Shown piece after piece: positions 1 through 10,117 of a stretch of 38,119 nt of DNA; position 1 is the first letter of the stretch, and each line of letters starts with the position of its first letter. Under the pieces are notes generated by a model, which saw nothing but the letters and a program-made list of their open reading frames with translations, was not told the origin of the DNA and searched no databases. Location: NCBI RefSeq assembly GCF_000328305.2, contig NZ_ANPE02000100.1, positions 1 to 38,119 of the forward strand, read 5' to 3'. The translations under genes and the position numbers were made by a program. Origin of the DNA: Arthrobacter crystallopoietes BAB-32. Lineage in GTDB: Bacteria; Actinomycetota; Actinomycetes; Actinomycetales; Micrococcaceae.

Positions 1-77
1 GCCCGGCCGGTTGCTGCAAGGGCCGCGACACCGGCCACCCCCGCCAGCACCAGCTGGCCGTATTCCATCAGGTCCAT
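1..77 (-). CDS. N-terminal fragment of an unidentified, probably membrane-anchored protein
   Basis: The window edge cuts this gene, so only about 25 codons are visible. They begin MDLMEYGQLVLAGVAG and continue with an Ala/Val/Leu-rich stretch that looks like the start of a membrane segment or signal anchor. The ATG at 77 follows a GGAGGTCGGG stretch that can act as a ribosome binding site; a second in-frame ATG lies at 68. It follows the FAD monooxygenase on the same strand after about 60 bp, so the two may be co-transcribed. No family can be named from this fragment. Confidence 0.4.
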   Translation of the reverse strand, partial: MDLMEYGQLVLAGVAGVAALAATGR

Positions 78-138
78 CCCGACCTCCGCGGCTGCAGTGG
101 CTCCTGTTAAGCCATTGCAGCCCTGCCGGAGGCGCTTG

Positions 139-1296
139 TCAATGTCCTTCGTAGCCGACGACGGTGTCCAGTTGCTTCAGCCGGAAACTCTTGGGCAGCA
201 GGCGCATGGCGGTGTCCCTGGCCTTGCGCAGCTTGGCCGAATCCAGCTGCGCCAGGCGGGCGATCGAATGGGACTGCGAGACGATCCGGTTGGCCCGCTG
301 CGTGCGCGCGTGCTCATAGGCCAGCAGGCCCTCGGCCACGCTGGAGTGGTGGCCGAGGGCGTCCGCCAGCGCGACGGCGTCCTCAAGGGCCTGGCAGCCG
401 CCTTGGCCGAGGAACGGGAGCATGGGGTGCGCGGCGTCGCCCACCAGGGTGGCCGAGCGTCCGGACCATACCGGTTCCGGCTTGCGGTCGAAGAGTTCGT
501 GGGCCAGGATCGCGTCCTCCGGGGTCTGTTGCAGGATGTTCGCGATACCCGGATGCCATGGGGCGAAGGTGTTGATCGCGGCTTGCTTCCAGCCTTGCTC
601 CCGGTAGCTGGCCAGCTCCTCATTGGGCAGCGTGCCGTACCAGTAGACCCGGTCGCCGGAGAGCGGCGTGGCGCCGAAGACCCCGCCGTCGCCCCACATC
701 TCGCCCCAGGGGACACTGCCGTGGTCCAGGCCGGCGGCAGGGCAGATGCCGCGCAGCGCGGTCGTGCCGGAGGACCGGGGCGCTCCTCCGCCGACCAGCC
801 CGGTGCGGACGACCGAGTACAGCCCGTCGGCGCCGACCACCAGGTCGGCGTTCTTCCGGCCGCCGGTATTGAGCTGGACCGAACTGCGCGGGAAGCCGAG
901 TTCGAAGCCGGTGACCTCGAGGCCGAGATGGACGGTATTGACCTTCAGCGGCCGGGCCAGGATCGAGGTCAGGTCGGAGCGGTGGATCATCTGGATGGGC
1001 AACCCGTACCGGCGGCGGACTTCCAGCTGTTCCAGCAGCATGATGGGCTCGCCGGCCATGTCCAGGACATCCCCGCGGACAGGCACGGCGGCAGTGAGCA
1101 CGTTGTCCAGCACGCCAAGGCGCTCCAGGGCTGCCAGCGCATTCGGCCAGAGCGAAAGGCCGGTACCCGGGGACTCCAACGTCCCGGAACGCTCCAGGAC
1201 CTCCACCTTCCAGCCGGCCTTCTGCAGGGCAAGCGCCGTGGCCAGCCCGCCAATTCCCGCTCCGACAATCAGCGCCTTGCGCTCTCCTTCTGCCAT
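139..1296 (-). CDS. FAD-dependent monooxygenase (class A flavoprotein hydroxylase family)
   Basis: The 385-residue protein has the three signatures of the UbiH/salicylate-hydroxylase-type flavoprotein monooxygenases. These are the FAD dinucleotide motif GAGIGG at residues 12-17, the DG motif in VGADGLYS around 154-161, and the GD motif VGDAAHPM at 285-292 followed by a Gly-rich stretch that contacts the flavin. Such enzymes use NAD(P)H and O2 to hydroxylate or epoxidise an aromatic or polyketide-like substrate in the cytosol; the substrate cannot be read from the sequence. The frame is open further upstream, but that part runs through a terminator and a tRNA gene, so the ATG at 1296 is the sensible start. 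No Shine-Dalgarno sequence is obvious. An inverted repeat lies just upstream. Confidence 0.85.
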   Translation of the reverse strand: MAEGERKALIVGAGIGGLATALALQKAGWKVEVLERSGTLESPGTGLSLWPNALAALERLGVLDNVLTAAVPVRGDVLDMAGEPIMLLEQLEVRRRYGLPIQMIHRSDLTSILARPLKVNTVHLGLEVTGFELGFPRSSVQLNTGGRKNADLVVGADGLYSVVRTGLVGGGAPRSSGTTALRGICPAAGLDHGSVPWGEMWGDGGVFGATPLSGDRVYWYGTLPNEELASYREQGWKQAAINTFAPWHPGIANILQQTPEDAILAHELFDRKPEPVWSGRSATLVGDAAHPMLPFLGQGGCQALEDAVALADALGHHSSVAEGLLAYEHARTQRANRIVSQSHSIARLAQLDSAKLRKARDTAMRLLPKSFRLKQLDTVVGYEGH

Positions 1297-1306
1297 GGAA
1301 CCAATA

Positions 1307-1327
1307 CTTTGCGGAATCGGCGCAAAG
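1307..1327. promoter_or_regulatory. Inverted repeat upstream of the FAD monooxygenase (operator candidate)
   Basis: CTTTGCG and CGCAAAG form 7-bp arms separated by 7 nt, about 10 bp upstream of the monooxygenase ATG. The position suits a repressor site, or a hairpin in a short leader. No regulator gene lies next to it within the window. Confidence 0.3.
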
Positions 1328-1402
1328 ATCAAGCCGGACCGGGTCGATGGCCGCCGGGCGCTGTCGCGGGGCCGGTCGCCCGCGCGGTGCGGAAGGGTAT
1401 GC

Positions 1403-1450
1403 AAAAGGGCCCCCGGGTCCGGCTTGATCCAGCCGGCCCGGAGGCCCTTT
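1403..1450 (-). terminator. Hairpin terminator downstream of tRNA-Pro
   Basis: Read on the minus strand, AAAGGGCC...GGGCCCTTTT folds into a long GC-rich hairpin. The inner arms are CCGGCT/AGCCGG and the structure ends in a short T run. It sits between the tRNA and the monooxygenase and most likely ends the tRNA transcript. Confidence 0.6.
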
Positions 1451-1461
1451 CGGAGAGTTCC

Positions 1462-1536
<75 letters not shown>

Positions 1537-1557
1537 GAACTGATGCCCCGCCGTCGT

Positions 1558-1586
1558 TGTTCACATCGGCAAAAGCAACTGTTCAA
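1558..1586 (-). promoter_or_regulatory. Candidate promoter of tRNA-Pro
   Basis: On the minus strand a TTGAAC -35 box (1586-1581) is followed after 17 nt by TGAACA (1563-1558). This would start transcription about 15 nt before the mature tRNA end. The -10 match is weak. Confidence 0.35.
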
Positions 1587-1666
1587 GAATAGCGGAGTTG
1601 GCCGAAAAGCTGAAATCGGCGGAACGGTGAAGCGCAACACACTTCGCCGTGCCCGGTCCGGCGCGC

Positions 1667-2611
1667 TCAGGCCGCCTGCGGAGCCAGGTGCAGCAGGACC
1701 GCCTCCGGGCGGCACGCAATGCGCACGGGCGCCATCCGGGAGGTGCCCAGTCCGGCCGAGACGTTCAGCGGGACCCGGTGGCCGTCATGCTCCCAGTAGG
1801 TCAGCCCGCGGGCCCGCCAGGTCGGCAGGTCGCAGTTGCTGACGAGTGCGCCATAGCCCGGGATGCAGACCTGGCCACCGTGCGTGTGGCCAGCGAGAAT
1901 CAGGTCCGGACGGTCTTCAGTGAAGTAGTCCAGCACACGCTGGTACGGCGCATGTGCGACGGCGATGCGCAGGTGGTCTGCCTCCTGCCCCGTAGAGGAG
2001 CCGTGCGGAAAGCCCGTGTACCGGTCCCGGCCCAGGTGCGGGTCATCCACCCCGGTAAAGTCCAGGCGCAGTCCGTGCAGGACCATCGACTGATGCCGGT
2101 TGCTCAGGTCGATCCAGCCGGATTGGCCAAAGACGGCGTGCATCCGGCGCCATGGCAGCTCGCGGTCCGCGTAGTCGGAGGGCTGCTTGGACGGCCCGGC
2201 GAAATAGCCGAATGGGTTCTTGAGGACCGGCGCGTAGTAGTCGTTGGAGCCCGGGACGAAGACGCCCGGAAACTCGCGGAGCGGGCCGAGGGCCTCGAGC
2301 AGCGGCCCGACCGCCTGGCGGTGGCTGAGGTTGTCGCCGGTGTTGACCACCAGGTCCGGTTCCAGCTGCGCCAGCGCCTGGAGCCAGGCCTGTTTTCGCT
2401 TCTGTCCGGGCGTCATGTGGATGTCGGACAGGTGCAGCAGTTTCATTGGGCGTTGACCGGCGGGCAGGATGCTCAGGGTTTCTTCCCGGACACCGAACAG
2501 ATGGCGTTCGATCAGGCTGCCGTAAGCCAATACGGCGCTGCCGGCCGCAGCGGCTCCCAGAGCCACGCGGCCGGCAGTTCCCAGCGTCCGGCGCAGTCGT
2601 TCAGCGGCCAC
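1667..2611 (-). CDS. Calcineurin-like metallophosphoesterase, membrane-anchored (YaeI/LpxG-like)
   Basis: This 314-residue protein has an N-terminal hydrophobic segment (residues 15-35) followed by the binuclear metallophosphoesterase core. The core motifs are SDIH (62-65), TGDN (91-94), GSND (121-124, in place of the usual GNHD), a histidine in VAHAP, and a final GHTHGG. The GSND variant keeps the Asn metal ligand and loses the His, and is common in actinobacterial members. It probably cleaves a phosphate ester or pyrophosphate of a lipid or cell-wall intermediate at the membrane. It starts with GTG only 2 bp after the stop of the penicillin-binding protein, which suggests translational coupling. 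The same gene pair (Rv3682-Rv3683) is known beside ponA2 in mycobacteria, so a link to envelope synthesis is plausible. Confidence 0.88.
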   Translation of the reverse strand: MAAERLRRTLGTAGRVALGAAAAGSAVLAYGSLIERHLFGVREETLSILPAGQRPMKLLHLSDIHMTPGQKRKQAWLQALAQLEPDLVVNTGDNLSHRQAVGPLLEALGPLREFPGVFVPGSNDYYAPVLKNPFGYFAGPSKQPSDYADRELPWRRMHAVFGQSGWIDLSNRHQSMVLHGLRLDFTGVDDPHLGRDRYTGFPHGSSTGQEADHLRIAVAHAPYQRVLDYFTEDRPDLILAGHTHGGQVCIPGYGALVSNCDLPTWRARGLTYWEHDGHRVPLNVSAGLGTSRMAPVRIACRPEAVLLHLAPQAA

Positions 2612-2613
2612 GG

Positions 2614-4860
2614 TCAGTCGTCATCGTTTCCACGGCCGTTGCCGTTGCCGTTCCCATTGCCGCGGTCGTTGTTGCCGTTGCCGCCGCCGTCGTTATTGGA
2701 ATTGCCGCCCGAGCCGCCGTTGTTGCCGCCGCCGGAGCCGCCGCCGCTGTTGCCGCCGCCGCCGGAGGAACCGACCAGGTGGCTCGGCGGGTTGCTGAAG
2801 CTCCCGGTGTCGTAGAGCGGGGCGACGTTGGACATGTAATCCGTCCACTGCGCACCTGCGATCGTGGCGCCGTCGACGTAGTCACGGGATACGCCGTTGA
2901 TCGGCACGTTGTTCAGCGATTCGTAGGAGGTCCAGTTGCCGACCCAGGAGGCCGTGGAGATGCCCTTGGTGTAGCCGACGGTCCAGGTCTGCTCCGAAAC
3001 GTCCGTGGTACCGGTCTTGGCTGCGGCCGGGACGCCGATCGGGTTCATGTAGCCAGGGCTGTCGTTGACCAGGTTCTCCAGCGGGATGGTCACCGCGGCC
3101 GCTACCTCTTCCGATATGGCGCGCTCACAGGATTCCTTCGGAACGTCGTATTTCTTGCCCTGCGCATCGGTGACCTCGGTCAGGGCGATGGGCGCGCAGT
3201 ACACGCCTCCGCTGGCCATGGTCGCGAATGCGGCAGCCATGGTCATGGGTGCCACTTCCTGGCCGCCGATGACGAAGGACGGGCTGTTTACTTCGAAGGG
3301 CTGGCCGTCCACCGCGCGGTGCACGCCCATCCGGGTTGCTGCATCGCGGATGTCGCACAGGTCCAGCATGGCGGCCTGGGCTACTGTCGCAGAGTTCACG
3401 GACTTGGTCAGGCCGTAGCTGACGGACATCGGGCGGGTATAACCCGGCAGCGCGTTCTTGAAGTCCCACTTATCGAACCAGGCCCCGGCCGGCAGGCAGC
3501 TGGCGTTCCAGTTGTAGCCGGCGGGGTAGGACGTGCGGGTGGCATCCACCGTCTCGTTCAACGTGCGGCCGGCTTCCAGCCAGGCAATCGTCGTGAAGGG
3601 CTTCATGGTCGAACCCGGCTGGAAGCCGTAGGCGGTGCCGCCCATGTCCGCATCCACGTTGAAGTTCAGTTCGGTGTTCTTGGCGCCTTCCTCCGGGCTG
3701 TAATTGGTGTTCTGCGCCATGGCAAGGATCTTGCCGGTGCCCGGTTCCACCGAGACCATGGACGATCCGGCTCCGGACTCGTCGCCGACCGGCACCTCTT
3801 CCTCGATCTGCTTCTGCGCTTCGTTCTGCAGGCGGGAGTCGAGGGTGGTCTTGATCGTGAGGCCGCCGCGGGCCAGCAGCTTGGAGCGCTCCGTGGCGTC
3901 GGCGCCAAAGGCGTCGGACTGCATGATGACGTGCTGGACATAGCTGCAGAAGTAGTCGGCGAAGTTGGCCGCCACGCAGCCTGAACGCACCGGCTGCAGG
4001 TTCACGCCGAGATCCGAGGCGACGGCCTTGTCGTACTCTTCCTGCGTGATTTTCTGGTTGTTCAGCATCGCCAGCAGGACGCTGTCCCGCCGATCCTTGG
4101 TGGCTTCCGGATTGGAGACCGGGTTGAAGTAGTTGGGCGACTGGACCATTCCCGCCAGCATGGCGGACTGCGCGATATTCAGCTTGGCAGCGGGGATCCC
4201 AAAGAAGGTGCGGGCGGCCGCTTCAATGCCGTAGGTCTGCCCGCTGAAGAGCACGATGTTCAAGTAGCCCTGGAGGATCTCCTCCTTCGAGTACTCCTTT
4301 TCAATGGCGATTGCGAGCTTCGCTTCGCGCAGCTTGTCGCCAATGGACTTCGTGCCGCTGATGGTCAGCTCATCGGCGCTCTTGCCGGCGGCTGCTCCGG
4401 CATCGATGAGCACGTTGTTCACGTACTGCATGGTCAACGTCGACGCGCCCTGGAGGCTGCCGCCGGCCATGTTGCTGACTGCGGCTCGCATGATGCCCTG
4501 GGGATCGACGCCGCCATGCTCGTAGAAGCGTGCGTCCTCCATGGAGATGATCGCGTCCTGCATGTGCTGCGACACCTTGTCCAAGGGCACCGGGACACGG
4601 TTCTCGGCGTAGAACGTGGCAATCAGCTTGTTGTCCGCCGAGTAGATCTTGGACGGCTGGGACAGCGGGTTGGTCTGCAACTCATCAGGCAGCTGGTCGA
4701 AATAGTCGATCGATGAAGTTGCTCCGACGCCGGCAACTGCTGCCGCAGGCACGAGGAGCCCGGCTGCGAGTACGCCACAGAGCGCACTGATACCAAGGAA
4801 CGCCACGATTTTGCCCAGCGTTGTAGCAGTGTCAAAAAGGGGGGATTTACGAGCCGCCAT
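2614..4860 (-). CDS. ponA: Bifunctional penicillin-binding protein (transglycosylase GT51 plus transpeptidase), PonA2-like
   Basis: This 748-residue class A PBP polymerises glycan strands and cross-links peptides outside the cytoplasmic membrane. A signal anchor spans about residues 17-48. The GT51 motif EDARFYEHGG at 108-117 holds the catalytic Glu. The transpeptidase has PGSTMKPF (serine nucleophile, near 417), SVNS (near 489) and KTGTT (near 616). The last 50 residues are a low-complexity Gly/Asn/Asp tail instead of the PASTA domain of mycobacterial PonA2. The ATG at 4860 is preferred because the longer open frame runs antisense through the DUF4177 gene. A GGAG lies 4 nt before it, but TAAACT 7 nt upstream would also fit a leaderless transcript. 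Only 36 bp separate it from the divergent DUF4177 gene. Confidence 0.93.
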   Translation of the reverse strand: MAARKSPLFDTATTLGKIVAFLGISALCGVLAAGLLVPAAAVAGVGATSSIDYFDQLPDELQTNPLSQPSKIYSADNKLIATFYAENRVPVPLDKVSQHMQDAIISMEDARFYEHGGVDPQGIMRAAVSNMAGGSLQGASTLTMQYVNNVLIDAGAAAGKSADELTISGTKSIGDKLREAKLAIAIEKEYSKEEILQGYLNIVLFSGQTYGIEAAARTFFGIPAAKLNIAQSAMLAGMVQSPNYFNPVSNPEATKDRRDSVLLAMLNNQKITQEEYDKAVASDLGVNLQPVRSGCVAANFADYFCSYVQHVIMQSDAFGADATERSKLLARGGLTIKTTLDSRLQNEAQKQIEEEVPVGDESGAGSSMVSVEPGTGKILAMAQNTNYSPEEGAKNTELNFNVDADMGGTAYGFQPGSTMKPFTTIAWLEAGRTLNETVDATRTSYPAGYNWNASCLPAGAWFDKWDFKNALPGYTRPMSVSYGLTKSVNSATVAQAAMLDLCDIRDAATRMGVHRAVDGQPFEVNSPSFVIGGQEVAPMTMAAAFATMASGGVYCAPIALTEVTDAQGKKYDVPKESCERAISEEVAAAVTIPLENLVNDSPGYMNPIGVPAAAKTGTTDVSEQTWTVGYTKGISTASWVGNWTSYESLNNVPINGVSRDYVDGATIAGAQWTDYMSNVAPLYDTGSFSNPPSHLVGSSGGGGNSGGGSGGGNNGGSGGNSNNDGGGNGNNDRGNGNGNGNGRGNDDD

Positions 4861-4896
4861 GCGCTCCAGTTTACAAGCAGGCGTTACCGTTGACTT
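4861..4896. promoter_or_regulatory. 36-bp divergent promoter region between ponA and the DUF4177 gene
   Basis: Two start codons face away from each other across 36 bp. On the minus strand TAAACT (4873-4868) ends 7 nt before the ponA ATG; on the plus strand TACCGT (4885-4890) ends 6 nt before the DUF4177 ATG. Both spacings suit leaderless transcription, and the two -35 regions would lie inside the opposite gene or promoter. This is an inference from spacing only. Confidence 0.4.
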
Positions 4897-5052
4897 ATGA
4901 CGAAATGGGAATACGCCACAGTACCGCTCATTATCCACGCTACCAAGCAGATTCTCGACCAGTGGGGCGACGACGGCTGGGAGCTGGTCCAGGTGGTTCC
5001 GGGGCCCGATTCGACCAACCTTGTTGCCTACTTGAAGAGGGAGAAGCAGTAG
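4897..5052 (+). CDS. DUF4177-family small protein
   Basis: The 51-residue product begins MTKWEYATVPLIIHATKQIL and contains the DDGWELVQV core typical of DUF4177 proteins. Its biochemical role is unknown. It ends in TAG one base before the ATG of the RidA gene, so the two form a tight operon. The same short gene beside ridA and ponA2 is a known actinobacterial arrangement, which supports it being real despite its size. Confidence 0.85.
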   Translation: MTKWEYATVPLIIHATKQILDQWGDDGWELVQVVPGPDSTNLVAYLKREKQ

Positions 5053-5053
5053 C

Positions 5054-5548
5054 ATGGCACAGCCCCAGGAATCCCGCGTATCGGCCGTTGAGGAGCGCCT
5101 CTCTGAGCTCGGACTGACGCTCCCGGAGGTTGTTGCTCCGGTGGCGGCCTACGTGCCCGCGGTTGTCTCGGGAGACTATGTCTACACATCGGGCCAATTG
5201 CCGATGGTCGACGGCGAGCTTCCGCGCAAAGGCAAGGTGGGGAACACCACAGCTGCAGTCTCCGCAGAAGATGCCAAGGAGCTGGCAGCGACCTGTGCCC
5301 TGAACGCCTTGGCTGCGGTCAAAGGCGTGATTGGCGACCTGGACCGGATCACCCGGATCGTCAAGGTTGTCGGCTTCGTGGCCTCCGAAACCGACTTCAC
5401 CGGCCAGCCCGGCGTGGTCAACGGGGCCTCGGAACTCCTGGGGAAGGTCTTCGGCGAGGCAGGCGCCCACGCGAGGTCCGCCGTCGGAGTTGCTGTCCTG
5501 CCCCTCGACTCTCCGGTTGAGGTGGAACTGATTGCAGAGTTCAGCTAG
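5054..5548 (+). CDS. RidA-family enamine/imine deaminase
   Basis: The 164-residue product belongs to the YjgF/YER057c/UK114 (RidA) family. These trimeric cytosolic enzymes hydrolyse reactive 2-aminoacrylate-type enamines released by PLP enzymes. It has the central TSGQLP motif and the C-terminal HARSAVGVAVLPL stretch carrying the substrate-binding Arg, followed by a VEVE strand. It is longer than E. coli RidA (about 128 residues), like the actinobacterial subgroup. The ATG at 5054 follows the DUF4177 stop by one base, with GAGGGAGAAGCAG as a binding site. The next gene starts inside its 3' end. Confidence 0.9.
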   Translation: MAQPQESRVSAVEERLSELGLTLPEVVAPVAAYVPAVVSGDYVYTSGQLPMVDGELPRKGKVGNTTAAVSAEDAKELAATCALNALAAVKGVIGDLDRITRIVKVVGFVASETDFTGQPGVVNGASELLGKVFGEAGAHARSAVGVAVLPLDSPVEVELIAEFS

Positions 5549-6464
5549 CCCGCTTCGCCAGACGACGCGGCTGTTCCAGCTGCCGCGGGAGCAGCATGCT
5601 GCGGCCCGCAGCTGGCTGGAACACGGCGGCCGGACACCGCTGAAGGCGCGGCTGGCTACCAGCGTGGTGCTGGTTCGCGACGGGCTCGGAGGCACCGAAA
5701 CCTACCTGGGCTACCGCTCCGGCAAGTCGCCGCTGGGAACGATTGCGTTCCCCGGCGGCAGCCTCGACGAGGCCGATTACGAGACTGTGCCGTGGTTCGG
5801 GCCGACGGCGGGCAAGTGGGCCGGCATTCTGGGAGTGGAGGACCACCAGCAGGCCCGTGCCTTCGTGGCCGCCGCCGTCCGCGAGCTCTTCGAGGAGACC
5901 GGCATCCTGCTGGCGGGCCAGGACGAGGCATCGCTCGTCGAAGGCGGCAACAGTGAAGAGTGGATGCGGGCGCGGCAGCTGGTGGCCGAACAGGAAAGCA
6001 GCTTCCCCGAGCTGCTGGAGCGATGGGGGCTGGGGCTGCGCACCGATCTGCTGCGCCCGCTGTCCCGGTGGATCAGCCCCGACTTCGCGCACCGCAGGTT
6101 CGATACGCGCTACTTCGCCGCCACGCAGCCGGTCAACCAGCAGCCTGTCCTGCTGGAGGGCAAAGGCGTGTGGGGCTCCTGGGTCAGCGCGGCAAGGGTC
6201 ATCGCGGAACGGGATACCAGTAGCTTGGGCGACAGCGCGGACCAGGAGGACACGCGGGGCCGGAACCTGAGCGAAGTCACGTCGCCGGCGGTGGAAACCG
6301 TGCTCGAGAAAATTGCTACGGCGCGCGGCTGCGTCGCTTACCTGTCGCACAAGCGGCAAATGCGGACGTACCAGCCTCAGCTCGTGGTCGAGGACGGTAC
6401 GCCAATGCTGCTCGTGCCCACCGCTGCCGGCACGGAGGGCGGTTCAGTCCAGCGCGGCCGGTAG
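5532..6464 (+). CDS. NUDIX hydrolase with split Nudix box (NUDT19/CoA-type)
   Basis: The 310-residue protein has a Nudix motif interrupted by an insertion. AFPGG is followed after about 40 residues by AAVRELFEETGILL, so the metal-binding REXXEE part is intact. This layout resembles the NUDT7/NUDT19 branch, members of which hydrolyse CoA or other nucleoside diphosphate conjugates; the substrate here is open. The TTG at 5532 is chosen because GAGGTGG sits about 8 nt upstream and conserved sequence starts early. It makes the gene overlap ridA by 17 bp, which suggests translational coupling in a DUF4177-ridA-nudix operon. No other good start is visible before the domain. Confidence 0.85.
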   Translation: MQSSASPLRQTTRLFQLPREQHAAARSWLEHGGRTPLKARLATSVVLVRDGLGGTETYLGYRSGKSPLGTIAFPGGSLDEADYETVPWFGPTAGKWAGILGVEDHQQARAFVAAAVRELFEETGILLAGQDEASLVEGGNSEEWMRARQLVAEQESSFPELLERWGLGLRTDLLRPLSRWISPDFAHRRFDTRYFAATQPVNQQPVLLEGKGVWGSWVSAARVIAERDTSSLGDSADQEDTRGRNLSEVTSPAVETVLEKIATARGCVAYLSHKRQMRTYQPQLVVEDGTPMLLVPTAAGTEGGSVQRGR

Positions 6465-6496
6465 CAGCTGCATTCTTCCCAGCAGGGTGAAAGAAA

Positions 6497-6531
6497 CGGC
6501 GGCGGCCACCCCATAGAGGTGGCCGCCGCCG
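6497..6531 (+). terminator. Strong GC hairpin after the NUDIX gene
   Basis: A perfect 14-bp stem (CGGCGGCGGCCACC and its complement) encloses a 7-nt loop, 33 nt after the NUDIX stop. There is no clean T run after it, only GTCGTCGTTA. The rest of the 6465-6685 gap holds a second GC-rich stretch and the TetR operator region. Confidence 0.55.
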
Positions 6532-6628
6532 TCGTCGTTAAAGGTGGGGCCGCCGCCGTCGTCATGCCCCATGGCCCAGCTGCGCGTGCCCACTGGCCCA
6601 CAATCCGCTCCGCTTTTAGTGTGACATC

Positions 6629-6662
6629 TTGCACTTCTGAAAGTTTGCACTTGTGTAAACTT
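6629..6662. promoter_or_regulatory. TetR-type operator and promoter with tandem TTGCACTT repeats
   Basis: AAGTTTGCAC and GTGTAAACTT (6641-6650 and 6653-6662) form an inverted repeat with 9 of 10 matching positions across a 2-bp centre. The left half is part of a tandem repeat: TTGCACTTCTGAAA at 6629-6642 and TTGCACTTGTGTAAA at 6645-6659. Both contain TTGCAC, which can serve as a -35 box. The site lies 24 bp before the TetR start, so binding by that regulator would repress the tetR-MFS operon. Confidence 0.55.
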
Positions 6663-6685
6663 GCCGCAACTGCCAAGATGGTTCG

Positions 6686-8886
<2,201 letters not shown>

Positions 8887-8896
8887 GCTGGCTTCC

Positions 8897-10048
8897 ATGG
8901 GTGCATCACCGGGATTGCACAAGGAGCCGCGGGTTCTCGAGATCGAGACCGTGGAGCAGTTCGACCGGGCTGCCGGAGGCGGCGGCCCGGCCCTGCGGCC
9001 GCAGGCACGGTCGATGAACGGCTGGCACTTCCAGTCCGTGGACCTCACGGGCCGGACCGAGGCGCTGCGGAACCTGGATCCGGCAGGGGCGCTCTTCCTG
9101 GGCTGCAGCTTCGAAGCCGGGATGGAGCACTGGCTGCGCGAACGCGGCGCGCTGATCTTTCCGCGGCTGCCGGAGATGCCCTTCGACGCGTACCGCTCGC
9201 GGCTCTATGCTCCCGCCGAACTCTATGACGGACTGGACACCGCCGAGTATGAGGCCACGCCGGACGCCCGCATCTACGCCTGGTCCACCCAGCCTGCGGC
9301 ACGCGCCCAACTGGACGGCACCCTCGCCGCCGGGCTGCACGACCACGCCATCGCCGACGCCCTGGACGCGCTGTTCGAAGGGCCGTTCCAGGGCCGGAAG
9401 ACCGTCGGCGTGATGGGCGGCCACGCCGCCGCCCGCAGCAGCGCGACCTACCGGGAAGCTGCGCGGCTCGGCCGCGTCCTCGCCCGCGCCGGCCATGCCG
9501 TGGCCACCGGCGGGGGACCGGGGGCGATGGAAGCGGCGAACCTCGGCGCGTACCTGTCGGAGGCGGGGGAGCAGGAGTTCGACGGCGCCCTGGCGCGCCT
9601 GGCGGGGGTGGAATCCTTCCGGCCCTCCGTCACCGACTGGGCCCGCGCCGCTGCCGCCGTCCTCGCGGAACACCCCTCCGGCGTCGTCAATGTTGGCATC
9701 CCCACCTGGCACTATGGCCACGAACCGCCGAACCTGTTTGCCACCCACATCGCCAAGTACTTCGCCAACGCCGTCCGCGAAGCCGTGCTGCTCCAGCGCT
9801 GCAGCGGCGGCATCATCTTCCTGCCCGGCGCGGGCGGCACGGTGCAGGAAATCTTCCAGGACGCGTGCGAAAACTACTACGCCACGCCGCAGACGCTGGC
9901 GCCCATGGTTCTCGTGGGCAGGCAGTACTGGACCGAGGAGCTGCCGGCCTGGCCGCTGCTGCAGGCGCTCGCGCGCGGCCGGCCGATGGAGGCGGCCATC
10001 CACCTGGTGGATTCGGTGGAGGAAGCCGTCCGCGCAGTCGCGGGGTAA
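8897..10048 (+). CDS. LOG-family Rossmann-fold nucleotide-binding protein
   Basis: The 383-residue protein carries the LOG/lysine-decarboxylase-like fold in its second half. GVMGGHAA near 171-178 is the nucleotide-binding start, GGGPGAMEAAN is at 205-215, and PGAGGTVQE is near 311. The last is a variant of the PGGxGTxxE motif of cytokinin-activating phosphoribohydrolases, with Ala for the second Gly. About 165 extra N-terminal residues of unknown role precede the fold. Hydrolysis of a nucleoside monophosphate is possible but not shown. Starts at 8870 (overlapping the MFS gene by 17 bp) and 8897 are both open and neither has a clear binding site; I chose 8897. It may be co-transcribed with the tetR-MFS genes. 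Confidence 0.8.
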   Translation: MGASPGLHKEPRVLEIETVEQFDRAAGGGGPALRPQARSMNGWHFQSVDLTGRTEALRNLDPAGALFLGCSFEAGMEHWLRERGALIFPRLPEMPFDAYRSRLYAPAELYDGLDTAEYEATPDARIYAWSTQPAARAQLDGTLAAGLHDHAIADALDALFEGPFQGRKTVGVMGGHAAARSSATYREAARLGRVLARAGHAVATGGGPGAMEAANLGAYLSEAGEQEFDGALARLAGVESFRPSVTDWARAAAAVLAEHPSGVVNVGIPTWHYGHEPPNLFATHIAKYFANAVREAVLLQRCSGGIIFLPGAGGTVQEIFQDACENYYATPQTLAPMVLVGRQYWTEELPAWPLLQALARGRPMEAAIHLVDSVEEAVRAVAG

Positions 10049-10063
10049 TGCCATAACGACGGC

Positions 10064-10090
10064 GGAGCCTGCCTCAGGCGGCAGGCTTCC
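10064..10090. terminator. Hairpin between the convergent LOG and VIT genes
   Basis: AGCCTGCC (10066-10073) pairs with GGCAGGCT (10080-10087) around a 6-nt loop, between two convergent genes. It may end transcription from both sides, although no T run follows. Confidence 0.4.
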
Positions 10091-10117
10091 GGTGGGTTCC
10101 GGTAAGCCGAGGCGCGG

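Noticed and set aside
2446-3984. Long Val/Ala/Gly-rich plus-strand frame
   Set aside because: Antisense shadow of the PBP gene with no recognisable domain.
4861-5055. 65-codon upstream extension of the PBP frame
   Set aside because: It is antisense to the DUF4177 gene and lacks signal-anchor character; the ATG at 4860 fits the family.
6497-6531. GC-rich repeat as part of a CRISPR or repeat array
   Set aside because: It is a single hairpin with one near-copy of its GCCGCCGTCGTC part; there are no regular spacers.
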